Part shown: positions 46,037-57,540 of the stretch, one piece after another | Layout: the number at the start of each line of letters is the position of its first letter | Numbering within the stretch: the stretch's first letter is position 1 | DNA from: Calcarisporiella thermophila CBS 279.70 | Taxonomy: Eukaryota > Calcarisporiellomycota | Reading direction: 5' to 3' | Assembly (NCBI RefSeq): GCF_041956535.1 | Contig: NW_027192206.1 | Span: forward strand, 523,488-587,487 | Length of the DNA: 64,000 bases | Program-made: the position numbers and the translations under genes | Notes under the pieces: generated by a model | Told to the model about the DNA's origin: nothing | What the model saw: the letters and a program-made list of their open reading frames with translations, nothing else | Database searches by the model: none

Positions 46037-47050
46037 TCACCGTAGCATTTCTACTTCGATACATAGCCCAATTCCAACAGCAACTTCTTGAACACCCAGA
46101 CCCAAATTCTCCGCAAATTGTTGTCGAATGAAACTATCCGTTGAGACGTTGTTTACTAGGATTCTTGCCGGCACGCTATTCATAATTGCATCGTTTCGGA
46201 ATAAACTATGTTTTCTTGAATCACTCCGTCGTTTTTTTTTCCCAATTTTTTTCGATGATTTTCTCTTTATTCGTCTGACCTCTCTTGTCCGCTTTGCTTG
46301 AATCAGAGTTGTTTGTTGATATCGTGTCCTGTGCTGGCTGTGATCTTTGAGTTCTTTTCTTATTTGGGCAATTTTTGGCAATTTGATGTCTTTCGCCGCA
46401 ATTGAAACACATACCGAACCGTAGGAACTATTGCTTTTGCTTCAAGTTCATTGTTCTTTACGAGAAACATTGTTGAGTTCCATTGTTGTCGTACTATTAT
46501 CCTTGTCGATATTCCGGTTAATTCTTACATTACTGTCGGAATTTGTTGAAAATGTCATACCCCAGTTAACAGTTGTATCATTAGGAACCTCTAATTCAAC
46601 TGCTTCTTAGAGGGTTTTGACAACCTTGTACTGACTTGTATTCTAACTCTGGACTTAAGGCCACTAATAAACATCGTCATCGTCTGCTTGTTGTCATAAG
46701 AATCCAACTAAACAAGGATGTTGCGGAATTGGAAGACGTAATCTTGAATGCTTGGCGAAGTGATGTAAGCTGATTACACAGGACATTTGATAATCAGCAG
46801 GTTCGGAAACCGCTATAAGTTCATTGCCAAAATCTAGCCATATATTTGGTGTATCTGTGCCGAACTTATTTGATTGATACCACTGGTTTGAGGTATCCCT
46901 AAGTACGAAGCAACTATAAAACCTTTCGTTCTTCCGGAATTCTCATTGCTTCAAATAGTGTATCTACTTGCCCAATCCACCTTTGCGCATTTTTTCCGCT
47001 TCGGCCATGAAATGGTGGCAAAGGAATTGAAATAAAGCCTTTTTTGAAGC
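46037..47050 (-). mobile_element. Degenerate Ty3/gypsy gag-protease fragment
   Basis: Read on the minus strand: a gag-like block (LPPFHGRSGKNAQRWIGQVD, ending in a stop after IPEERKVL), then a CCHC zinc knuckle (CFNCGERHQIAKNCP). After a frame change comes a protease-like piece (NSVPARILVNNVSTDSF). Gypsy elements encode these in the order gag, zinc knuckle, aspartic protease. Stops and frameshifts interrupt it, and no reverse transcriptase or LTR can be identified nearby, so it is a dead fragment. Confidence 0.65.
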
Positions 47051-47757
47051 TTTACAAGGTAGTTGAGGTCATGTTTACAACGAGAGAAGTTATCTGCGAC
47101 AGGAAAACTTCAAGAGATTTTTGATTCACCGTATTTTTCCCACTTAATAACACAGAATAATAATAAATAATAATGTATTTTTTCTTGTTCATAGCTACCA
47201 AAATGTAGTGATCACAATTGTAATAAGTACTGTAATAGTAGTATAATAGTACTTGAAAATGAGTTCGGTTCAATTTCGATACTTTCTTCATTTTACTGTA
47301 GTTTTCTAAATTCCTAATTAATTGTTTGTATGAACTGTATTATAAGATCTTATCGAATTGGAATTAACTATTTATGGGATTTTTATAATCGAATTACTTT
47401 TAGGATTCTTTTAAGAATCGAACTTTGTTTAATAAACACTAATATCATCCGAACCTTACTTTTGTTTATATCAACGACTCAATTCACAAGAACTATGATT
47501 TTTATTACATTTGAAGTTCGATTTAATTATTTACGACGAGAATAACCTTAAAAGGGCTTCATATAACAAGGATCAGAAATTATGTGCAAATAAACTATCC
47601 TATTGCTACAATTCTCGTCTCTTTACAATATAAATCCATTTAGGATAGAATATCAATCAATATATATTTTCCCTTAATTTTCTCTTGTTAACTTTCTCCT
47701 TTGGTTTTATGATTTCTTTTTGTGGCCAAGTTCACGCTTCAGTTTTCAATAGTTCGC
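47051..47757. other. Very AT-rich spacer
   Basis: About 75 percent A+T by eye, with many short A/T runs. No coding sequence supported. Confidence 0.5.
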
Positions 47758-48342
47758 TTACTCTTCCATCGAAATAACCCCGCGAGCAAGTAGAACACGT
47801 TTGATACGTTCTGTAATATTTGTTCCAAGTCTCTTATCCAGCTCCTTGTATGTCTCGATCAGATACAGAGCTTCTTCTTCCGTTTCAACAAGAGATTCTG
47901 CACCCGGAAACGTGGTGGTGAGATAATTCTTATCTAGAGTACTGTATTTCTTCCACAGGTACGGATACACAGTCTCGTTTTTCTCCAGATAATCTTTGAT
48001 TTGGACTCGGAAAAATCGTTGGAGTCTGCGCGGGGTCAAATCATCTGGTGCTATTTTTGATTGCAAGCTCAAATCATCCTTAACGCCAAACTCTTTGTAC
48101 ACGGATTTGACGTCGATTTTCTCGCCATTCATTTCAAACTCTCCAAATACTTTGTTACCGGAGCCGGTAATCGCAGTCTGGAGTGCACAGAACATCAGAA
48201 TTTTCATCCCGTTCTTTGCTTTTATAGTTTCGTAGATTTCCTGATCGGAATACGAATCGGTGCTGATGGGCTTGAGGTCAGAATGGTCTGTAAGATTAAC
48301 AAGCTCGGAAAGCCGTTGCTGGCTAAGATACCGTTCTGTCAT
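47758..48342 (-). CDS. Unrecognised 194-aa protein in the decayed island
   Basis: An uninterrupted intronless ORF from MTERYLSQQRLSELVNLTDH to ARGVISMEE, with a normal, well-mixed amino-acid composition and helical blocks (DDLTPRRLQRFFRVQIKDYL; EEEALYLIETYKELDKRLG). No signal peptide, TM or low-complexity segment. It stands out because everything around it is decayed and AT-rich. I recognise no family. It could be a recently acquired gene, for example viral in origin, but nothing in the sequence proves that. The ATG is the only good start. Confidence 0.55.
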   Translation of the reverse strand: MTERYLSQQRLSELVNLTDHSDLKPISTDSYSDQEIYETIKAKNGMKILMFCALQTAITGSGNKVFGEFEMNGEKIDVKSVYKEFGVKDDLSLQSKIAPDDLTPRRLQRFFRVQIKDYLEKNETVYPYLWKKYSTLDKNYLTTTFPGAESLVETEEEALYLIETYKELDKRLGTNITERIKRVLLARGVISMEE

Positions 48343-49111
48343 TGTTTAGTATACTACTAACTCAATTTTATACTAATAGGTGCAATGTTGCTTGTTTATA
48401 AGACTCAATAAATATAGTAAATTGGTGAGGAGCAATATATCAAAATAAAGGATTTAATAGTCAAAGAAAATGATCTGATGATCTTATAATGTAATAGGAT
48501 GGTTCATCAGCATAATTTTGATTCTCATATTATGAACCCTGGCTATTATCTGGGAAACATTTGTAATATGTAACCAGACGGCTCACTTGCATTTTTCTCA
48601 TGAATGAAGATAAGGTTTCTGTTTTTAAGCTTGGGACTGCTTAAAAATTATTTTCTTGTCTTTTGGTGAAGTATGGTCTGAGATTTTTCTTCATTTCTTA
48701 TTTAAATCTACCTTAACTTCTTTATCCTCATTGATATTTTATATTTATTAAGGTGAGTATCTCCTGTTTACTTCGTTATTGTTATGATATTAATAAAGAC
48801 CAATCTCTTATTTTCATTATTGCGTTTGACTACGATCTACAGCCCAATGAGTGTGGAACCATTCGCATAATTTAAGTTTGTCCGTGATTTACAGCCAAAT
48901 GCAATGCAACAACACAGTAGCATATGGAAATGTGTTACGTTGTCTGATAAAGAATATAATGGACCAATAAAACATAGATCTCATTAGGGAGATGGAATAT
49001 GGAGATCACTATGACTCGTGCGCATGACTAGTTATGAATGAATATCTCACACATTCGCCAACTCGTCAGACAAGTATATGGGACTAATCTAATGACTTTT
49101 TTTGTCAGTGA
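48343..49111. other. AT-rich spacer
   Basis: No ORF or repeat recognised. Confidence 0.45.
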
Positions 49112-49705
49112 ATGTCGAAATCCCACTATTCCGATGTGGTTTCTTATCTCTTAGCTTATGGATTATATATAATTGAGCTGATAGGAGAGTTTTGCATTGA
49201 GATGTCGAAGTTTCTACATGGGTCTGATCACCCAAATGTAGCCTTATCTTTGAACAAGCTAGCAGAGCTCTATCGCCATCAAGGCAGGTGTTACCGGGGC
49301 TTTGAAATAGAGAGAAAGATTTATTACGATCTTAATTGTACAGTAAGTATCATCCTAAGTAATACCTACTAGAGGAAGGAAAGGTTTTGATGGTGGTTTT
49401 TAGGAAACTATTAATAAGTGATGGTGTATCGATTGCACTAAAAATGAGAGCTCAAGGATGGATCTTCGCAGAGTTATTGGCTCTCAAAAATTTTGCTATA
49501 ATACTAGAGATGTATATCCAAATAGTTTGGCTCAGGCTAATTTCTTAATTATTATTACTTAATCTCCGAATCTGTCTGATTTTTGGTGCATAAACCTCCC
49601 ATATAGCCATCTCTTTGTGCAACCTAGCAATACTCTATACTCCACTGGGCAAATATGACAAAGCAGTACCATTTATTCAATAATTGCAGGAGATTTGGAA
49701 GAGTT
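49112..49705 (+). pseudogene. TPR (kinesin-light-chain-type) gene fragment
   Basis: Includes the 42-residue TPR signature HPNVALSLNKLAELYRHQGR in an ORF ending at 49372, and a further piece near 49605-49705 (LCNLAILYTPLGKYDKAVPF, with a stop, then EIWKSLGQH). Stops and lost sequence make it a relic. It resembles the TPR array 2 kb downstream and may be part of the same former gene. Confidence 0.6.
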
Positions 49706-49789
49706 TGGGACAGCACTTTCGAGAATCATGCTATTCCGATCGCTGGATACTTAGGGATTTAGAAGACATACGGGCGGATTCATTGATTT

Positions 49790-50373
49790 TTCTACTGGCC
49801 CAGATTACGAGATGCCGCCAAGAAATACGTGACGAGCTGCGACGTGTACCAAAGAACTAAGACGAGCAACACTCTTCCAGCGGGACTCCTTCAGCCACTT
49901 GATACACCAACTCAGAAATGGCACCAGGTTTCCAAGAACTTAATCACGCAATTCCCTAAGACGAAGAATGGATTCGACGCAATTATGGTTTTCGTAGACC
50001 GACTGACAAAGATGGCGCATTTCGTTCCAACAACAACAGCTAATGCACCAATTATAGCCAAATTATTTTCGACACAGTATTCAGACTCCATGGCCTGCCA
50101 CAAGCAATTGTTACAGACCGAGATCCACGATTTATCAGCAATTTCTGGAAGGCCCTGCACGAATACTTAGGAACCAAACTTGCAATGTCAATAGCATATC
50201 ACCCGGAAACCGATGGTCAAACAGAAAGAACCAACCGCACCCTAGAACAAATGCTGCGAGCATACGTTTCGTACCGACAAACTAATTGGGATGAATGTCT
50301 GACAGCCGCTGAGTTTGCCCACAATAACGCAAAGCAATCATCTACTAAAGTGAGTCCTTTTATCCTGAATTAG
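49790..50373 (+). mobile_element. Ty3/gypsy integrase fragment, + orientation
   Basis: Contains CDVYQRTKTSN, AIMVFVDRLTKMAHFVPTT and AYHPETDGQTERTNRTLEQM, which are the standard integrase core blocks of Ty3/gypsy elements. A frameshift after about 50100 splits the ORF. The fragment faces a partner copy in reverse orientation at its right end. Confidence 0.8.
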
Positions 50374-50384
50374 GTACAAAATGG

Positions 50385-50760
50385 CTCACTTTAGTAGATG
50401 ATTGCTTTGCATTGTTATGGGCAAACTCAGCGGCTGTCAGACATTCATCCCAATTGTTCTGTCGATAAGTCACGTACGCGCGCAGCATCTGTTCTAAAAT
50501 CCTGTTTGTTCTTTTAGTCTGTCCGTCTGTTTCTGGGTGATAAGCGGTTGACATTGCTAGCTCCGTTCCTAAGTAATCGTGCAGGGCCTTCCAAAAGTTG
50601 CTGATAAATCGTGGATCTCGGTCTGTAACAATTGCTTGTGGCATGCCATGGAGTCTGAATACTGTATCGAAAAATAACTTGGCTATAGTTGGTGCGTTGG
50701 AGTTCGAGTGGATGACGAATCAACGTCATTAAACTAATTGTTAACTGAGCCATAGCACGA
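50385..50760 (-). mobile_element. Ty3/gypsy integrase fragment, inverted copy
   Basis: Read on the minus strand: MPQAIVTDRDPRFISNFWKA, AMSTAYHPETDGQTKRTNRI and EFAHNNAKQSSTKVSHFVP. It covers the same part of integrase as the neighbouring + copy but differs at scattered positions (TE versus TK, YVSYRQTNW versus YVTYRQNNW), so it is a diverged copy, not a fresh duplication. The junction between the two is only about 10-15 bp. Confidence 0.8.
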
Positions 50761-51690
50761 ATTTGTATTTGGTACGGTAATCGTAACGGTTCCTGAGCAT
50801 GAGCTAGGATTTACCCATTCCCCTAAGACCCCAGAGCACAAGAATTCTTGAGAGACCATCCTTACGGGAATTGCTTGACTGGACTCCTTCAATATTTGGA
50901 CCATTAGTTTAGGACGAGGGACGAAATCTTGATTCCATTGAGGACATTGTAAAATTTTAATTCGCTCAAGTTAGCTTTGGAAGAACTGGTACCCTGGACT
51001 ACATAAATACGTATGCGAGAATTCGTTAAGTAAAACCAAAGCTTGTCCTAGCAAAACATAATCTGGAGTTACCATCTTCATGATTTGATTGATTGTTATT
51101 CAGAACCATTGTGTCAGCACTAAAATCGCCATAGTCAGAAGTTGTTCCCGAATAAGTAATACAATCACTTTGATTTCCATGAATTGTATTGTTTTCAAGA
51201 TTATTTTGATTACAACGGGCTGTCATGTCTCCCTAAATAATAAAGCCAATGACTATCCGTAAGAATAGCATGTGAGCTATTTCGAAGAATTTATCGGCTA
51301 GCGTTTAACAACATATGTAGAATAAGAATCAGGTAAGAAAAAAAGAAAGCATATTTTCCTCTAGAAAATGAATAAGCTGAATCCAATACCCGATTAATAG
51401 TGGTAAAATGAACCTGTGAACCCTTTTCGTCGACTGGCCCAATGTGCAGGCTTTAATCGACCTCATTCTCACACTATTCCATGCATTCATCTGGTTGGAT
51501 CACGTCTCGTCGCAAATTTAAGCTTCATTCCCAAATTGCTTTTTGGGTAATTTTGGGTTAGCTCTGAATAAATATCACTTACACATTCGACATTTCTTCG
51601 GTTTGGTCAAGAAATTTCGTCCAGGGTCATTCTTGTCGCGGGATCTCTCTATCCAGCTATATCGAACGGTTGCTTATCTCTTAGTCCAAA
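50761..51690. other. Island spacer with probable retroelement debris
   Basis: AT-rich, with a short minus-strand ORF (51026-51226) rich in Asn/Ser and no domain. I see no supported gene. Confidence 0.4.
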
Positions 51691-51694
51691 AAAA

Positions 51695-52852
51695 AATATG
51701 TTGGAGTTGAGCAGCTTGCACAGAAGTGCATCGAGATCTCCACAAGATTATATGGACCTAACCACCCACATACAGCCACTGCGTTGAATAATCCAGACAT
51801 ATTCTATGAGGAGCAAGGCAGGTACAACCGGGCTGAGTCACTCTACCAACAAGCATTAGACATATGGAAGAAGATGACTGGGTGCGACATACATACAGCT
51901 CAGTTTTTCAACAATCTGGCTGTAATCTTTCGTCAACAAGTACGACCAAGCCGAGTCACTCTATCAAAAAGCACTGGACATTTTGAAGAGAAAGTTTGGG
52001 CTCGACCACCCCCAAACAGCCTCGATTATTGGCAACTTAGCAGAACTCTATCGTCATCACGGTAAATACAACCAAGCCGAGTCTCACTACCAAAGAGCTC
52101 TAGAGATTCAAAATAGGGAGCTTGGGCATTACCACCCAGATACAGCATCTACTTTGAATAATCTTGCTTCACTCTATGCCGAGCTGCATAAGGACGACCG
52201 AGCCGAGCCACTCTTTAAACAATCACTGGAAGTTCGGACGAAAGTGCTCGGAGCCGACCACCCAGATACGGCTGGAACTTTGGACAACCTAGCAATAATC
52301 TATCGAGAGCAGAGTATGTACGACCAAGCTGAACAATTCCAACTACAATCCTTGGAGATTAGGAGGAGAGTGTTTGGAACTCGCCACCCAGATACGGCCA
52401 GATCTTTGAGCAATTTAGTCGAGCTATACCGGCAACAAGCCAGGTACAGCCAAGTTGAACCACTCTACTTGCAATCACTGGAGATTCGTAAGGAAGCGCT
52501 CGGGAAGTGCCGCCCAAATATAGCCTTAACTTTGAATAATCTAGCCATACTCTATTGTCATCAGCAGAAGCATGGTCAAGCCAAATCCCTTTTTCGACAA
52601 TCCCTGGACATTAGGGGTAGGGTCCTTGGACAGGGCCATCCACACACCGCCTCAGCTTTGAGCAATCTCGCTGAGCTTTATTGTCAACAGGGCAAGTACG
52701 ACTTAGCTGAGCCGCTGCTCAAACGATCCCTGGGCATAACGAAGAGAGTGCTTGGATCTTATCACCCACTTATAACTTCAACCTTGAATAAGCTTGCAAC
52801 CCTCTATCGGCAACAGAGTAAGTATGACAAAGCCAGGTCACCTTTCCGATAA
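51695..52852 (+). pseudogene. Kinesin-light-chain-type TPR array, frameshifted
   Basis: About nine tandem 42-residue TPR units (for example HPDTASTLNNLASLYAELHK, HPDTAGTLDNLAIIYREQSM). At about 51940 the frame changes: RRQQ- is followed directly by the equivalent of KYDQAE with about five bases missing compared with other units. Downstream the array is open to a stop at 52852. Such TPR arrays are common as the C-terminal sensor part of fungal NLR-like proteins, but no NB-ARC or effector domain is visible here. It is probably a relic of such a gene; it may still be expressed as a shorter ORF (51983-52852). Confidence 0.75.
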
Positions 52853-55154
52853 TCTCTGTAGATTCTTAAGAGAATATCCGTGCTTTTCTATCCGCATACA
52901 AAAAGTCCTATCGACCTTTTACCCATATTTCATATTACAAGCATTGCCACTTTCGGTAGTTTGAAATAAATCATTAGCCCTATTTACCTTTATAAAATGG
53001 GAGTTAAAAATAACCCAGTCGAAGGGAAGCGAACTCGCTTCCTATTTATTTATATGTACCCATCCGAGAATATATGAGTGATAATAAATGCTTAGGCAGT
53101 TAAGCTACAACCCGTTTATTTCTTGCTCTTCAAGTGGAGAGCAATCTTATTCGCAACCTTCTAAAATCTCGGTTACCAAAATGTTTAAAGATTAAACGCA
53201 AACCGCCTTGTTTTCATTACTTTTGGAACCCATTCCATAGCAATATACATGGAAGCATCTCAATCAAAGTAATATGTCGTGCTCATAAACTGATAGAAAT
53301 ACTATGTGGTGAAAAGAACCTTTGATAAACTAGAAAGTGCAAGGAGAAAATACAACAACCTTAGTGAATAGAATATACAATCCTATACCAAAGGATTAAA
53401 TCCTTATTAATTAATGATCCAAGCCAAACAGGGTTCTCGAACATCTTGTTATGGTTGAAGAACACAAGCCAGCCTGCTCCGGAAAACCGGATTACTCTAC
53501 TATACCAGATTTGATAATGTTAAAGTTTATTTATTAACAGAGCTACCGATTCGGACTCGCGGCATACAGTTTGTTAAGGTGGGTCGACCTGGCCCTTTTG
53601 ATTGATCATGGGAGTATTTTTTTTGCCGTGCAGCAAAGAGAGATGCATCATTCCCAGCGTCAGGCCCCATGTAATTAATCCGTGGAGAGTTATCACCGAA
53701 ATTTTCAAAATATTAATCGAGCATTAGCAAACTAGGAACGAACACAAAATATTGGTCCAAGAAAGCGTACCTCCACGGATGATAAATCATGATGCGGCAA
53801 GTCCCATTTGTAACTTTGATCTCTGAAGAGGCAATGGCCTTTGGTCTCTTAGGGAAAACAAAAAAAAAGGAAAATTGGATTTGTCATGGTCGGCAAAAGC
53901 ACAAATTATGTGTGTGAAGTTATTCAAAACTTTTCGGTCGCAAATGCATTTTTCCAGGTCTGTGAGATGATGCAGTGTGGCTTTTCGTTCTTGCAATGCA
54001 TTTAAGCTTTAGCCTTTTTTGTTTTTTCAATGCACACGCTGGTCTAAACCCTTAACGGCAGGATAGCATACCCGCTCAGGCAGAGCGGCATATGGGGGGC
54101 AAAGCAATGGTTTCTTCTTGTGGGGGCGATATCTTAACAGATTTGCTTTGTTAGCAATTACACCCGAGCAATTGCCAAGGACAACCTAATTTCTTAGGTG
54201 TTATTATTAAGCAGGCGAGGGGTCTTAGAAATCACCTCTCGATCCCCCCCCCTAAATGCAAAATTGGCTTTCAGATCTGGCGGGTGTGGCCGAGGCCTGA
54301 ACGCCCTAGGCCCAGCAGAGTGGGCGAGGGGGGGAGGGGGGGAACGTGGTGAGTCACGATACAGGCCACTTGCGGTTGCGATTTGCAATAAATCTTTCCC
54401 GCATCTTCTCACGGTCCCATTTCTCAGGCACCGATCTGCAGACAAGCCGGCCGGCCTTAACACGCCGCAGCCTCTCTTGATCAGAATCGGGCCGTAAATA
54501 AAGCGGACATAGCACGCCCACCATGGGCCTATCGGCTCGACAGAGGGGTTGGGGGAAAACGCACCAACTGCTTGGGCGCCGGAGCTAAATCCAAACCGAG
54601 GGAAGAGGAGGGCCGACTCTGGTTTTAGGTTGGCGAAGGAGCTTGAAAAAGAAGCTTACATGGGAACTGCCGTGTCCGGGGAAGAGAAGGGAAGGCAGCT
54701 CCGTGTTCCCGCACGAGCATGCAGCACCAACCAAACAGGAGGCCCATTGGCGCTAGTGGCTAACCGCTCTCGCAAAAGCCTCCTTCCTCTCCCAGTGGCC
54801 TGGTGGACCGACCCAAACCTTATCCGTCGGTAAAGAGGGATTAGCAAAGGCTGCGCGCCAATTGCCGCGCAGGCGCGCCGAACAGAGTTCTCGACCTTAG
54901 CACTGGGAGGGTTCATATGAACAAGCGTGACGGAGCCCTCCGCGCTTTTCCCGTGCAGAGAAAACATAAGGGCCCGCTATATAACCTCGCCATAACCCAA
55001 GATCGCCGCCAGCTCCGAATCCTCTTTGTATCCACTTAACCTCTTGCTCCCAAGTCACCAATTATTCCGCTCTCCACCCTCTTCCCCGGACCGTCGATGC
55101 TAACCTAATATAAAGCCCCCGTCAGCGCTCGTTCCCGGTCCCCCCCCAACTTGC
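52853..55154. other. 2.3-kb spacer and homeobox upstream region
   Basis: The left part is AT-rich with no ORF of note. From about 54200 it becomes GC-rich, includes C-runs and leads into the homeobox gene 5' region. A TATA-like ACCTAATATAAAGCC lies near 55105-55113. No other gene seen. Confidence 0.45.
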
Positions 55155-55936
55155 ATGCTCTCGTCCTCTCTAATGGCTTCCAAGGAAGTGATGGACTTCT
55201 TCTCCCTACAGCCGGCCTTGAAGCACGAGCCCCTCCTCCACACCGACCGCCTCGTCCTTCACCCCTCGCTCTTCCCCTCGGCCGAGTCCCCCCCGCCCAC
55301 CCCCTCAGACCCCCTGGCCTACCCGTGCTCGCCCTTCCCCGCGCACTCGCCCCAGCTCTCAGACCTGTTCTCCGCCTCGCCCTCTCCCCCCCCCCTGCCG
55401 CCGTCCCCTGTTCCCTCCCCGCGGCCAACGCGGCCCTCAAAGCACCGCCGCCGCCTCTCTTCCCACGAGACCGCGCTGCTTATGTCTGTCTACGACGTGA
55501 CACCAAAGCCCAGCGCCAACCTACGGCAGCGGTTGGCAAAAGAGCTTGGGATGACCCCGCGCAGCGTACAAATCTGGTTCCAAAATAGAAGGGCAAAGCT
55601 AAAGAGGGAGGAGCTGGAATGCGAGCGGTTTGAGCGGGAGAGCGGCAAGAAGCTTTTTTGTAAGTCCCGAGACCGCTCCCACGAGCCTTTTATCCTCTTC
55701 TTCCTCGTACTTGCGCAACTAACCCTGGCCTCCTCTGTTTAGCGACCAGCCCCACCGCGTCCAGCCTCTTCTATATACCAGCCTCCACGGAGGCCGCCTC
55801 GATGCTTCCCGAGGCAAGCGCCAGTTGGCCCTCCTCTTTCTCAAGCACGGCAGCCTCCCCCACTGATTTTAAATTTGAGTTGGCATTGGACGCGCCCATG
55901 GTTTCCGGTGGCTTTGAAGGCACTTTTTCAACTTGA
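55155..55936 (+). CDS. Homeobox transcription factor
   Basis: Two exons (55155-55659, 55743-55936). A Pro/Ser-rich N-terminus (ESPPPTPSDPLAYPCSPFPA) precedes a homeodomain from about TKRPSKHRRRLSSHETALL-type start to SVQIWFQNRRAKLKREELE; helix 3 has the WFQNRRAK core. The C-terminal part is Ser/Thr-rich and acidic. An alternative start at 55173 (MASKEVMDFF) gives a protein six residues shorter. Fungal homeobox proteins control development or mating; the exact role is unknown. GC-rich third positions. Confidence 0.88.
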
Positions 55937-56258
55937 TTGTAGCATCAGCACGCTTTGCATTTTTAATACTCTTGAAAATACCCCCCCCCCCCCTCCCACT
56001 ATTCCCTTGTAGATAGCATCTTGCTGGTTATTAAAATATCAAATAAATATCCACTTCAAACAACAAAGATAAAAATATATTAAACATTATGAAGTTTGCA
56101 CACGGCGCTTTTTTGCTCTATTGTTTTGGATAGCACTATTTTCAACATGGATCGCAAATAAATAACAACAAATTATAGAAATCAATCAAATCAAATGAGA
56201 AAAAGCAGAAGAATTAACATGGAGGAAATGAAGCAATGGATCGATGGAGGGTCGCATT
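55937..56258. other. Convergent 3' spacer
   Basis: C13 run at about 55981-55993, then AT-rich sequence. No gene seen. Confidence 0.5.
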
Positions 56259-56558
56259 TCATGAGCTACGTGGCAAATGATCCCGTTAATTTCGATCCGG
56301 TAATTTTCCGAATGCACGTAAACATGCTTACCTCATGACGACTCTGCCTCGGCCGATCCATCGGCGTGCCCTCTCTCGGTACATTTTGTGTGCTCCTGCC
56401 GCGGTTTCTCGTGCCCAGGCCTCGCCATTGACCAGCGCGGAGCGGCATTGCACGTAGGTGAGCATAAGCAAGTCGGAGACGAGCATGAGAATGGCGGGCG
56501 ACAGGGTCATTAGGCCGAGGAAAAAGAAGAAATAGGAGATAAGAGAGGTGATGTCCAT
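56259..56558 (-). CDS. Small membrane protein of unknown function
   Basis: Starts MDITSLISYFFFFLGLMTLS, with a second hydrophobic run AILMLVSDLLMLTYV (one long or two short TM helices), then a basic cytoplasmic-type tail (YRERARRWIGRGRVVM). A GTAAGC..GTAG intron (56332-56265) would end the protein two residues after the join; without it the ORF stops directly after VVMR. About 76-79 residues. Family not recognised. Composition and the strong donor site support it as real. Confidence 0.45.
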
Positions 56559-57540
56559 GGAGTCTGCTGGGTTGGTTTAGAGAAGTGCTGCGTGGTGGGG
56601 AAAAAAAAGAGCGAGAGGAGAATGGTAATGGATGCCGGAATGAATGGGAAATGAGAATGCTTCTTCGAACAAACTAAGAACGAGCTATAAATACGGCGGA
56701 TTTTTATTTGGCTTTCTAATGATTGCTGCATTCTCCTTTCATGTGGCTAAACGGCGTGAAGGCTGGGAACGAATTAGAAATCTTCCGGAAGAATTCTGTT
56801 ATCCCATTATCAAGGTTTTATTTCCCTTTACGTTCCTGATAAAACCTACCATTGCAGGGGAGGCGATTTTCCTCACGTAAAAAATCGGAAGACGCAGAGT
56901 TACGCTCCAAGACAAGGAAAGATCAGCCTATCTCCTTAAACAATGAAAGAGAGCAAAAAATAAGCCTCCTCCCCTCTCTATTCACTTTCTTTTCGAGCCC
57001 ACCATGAGCAAAACCCCGGAAAACCCCTCATAATGGAGGCGGTCGTACTAGCCAGACACAAAAACGTGACTATCATTGTGCGATTCCTTAGTGTGAAATA
57101 GATGGTTTATTCTAAGAGTTCAACTCTCTGGTGCTCTAAATCGCAACACCCAGAAATCATCCTGTGACTATAAAAATACAATAAGAATAACACGGTCTAA
57201 AAAATGACCAAAAAAAAAAAATCGGTGGCTCCTCATCAATCCAGCGAGGTTACGAATGCTTGTAGTGAGTAGCGAAATATAAACAAGAAGAAAGCATCTG
57301 AAATTAGCAGAATTCAACTCCGGCCCTTTAGAAGAGTTGGCAAAGGGAGGAGCTGGACTTCGAAGCTGGATTTCTATAGAAGTCATACATTGATAAATAG
57401 AGATAGGAAAGGAAAGAAAGGGTGGGGTCCGGATGATCTAGGGTTGGTGGTATAGCTATAGCTACTGCCATATCTAATTTAAAACCATGAAGTGTAGATC
57501 AATCTTTCCTGCTCTTGGCAAATTAAATTAGAAATGAGTA
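56559..57540. other. Intergenic region
   Basis: Upstream region of the small membrane gene and the 3' region of the TRAF7-like gene. No convincing gene. Confidence 0.45.
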
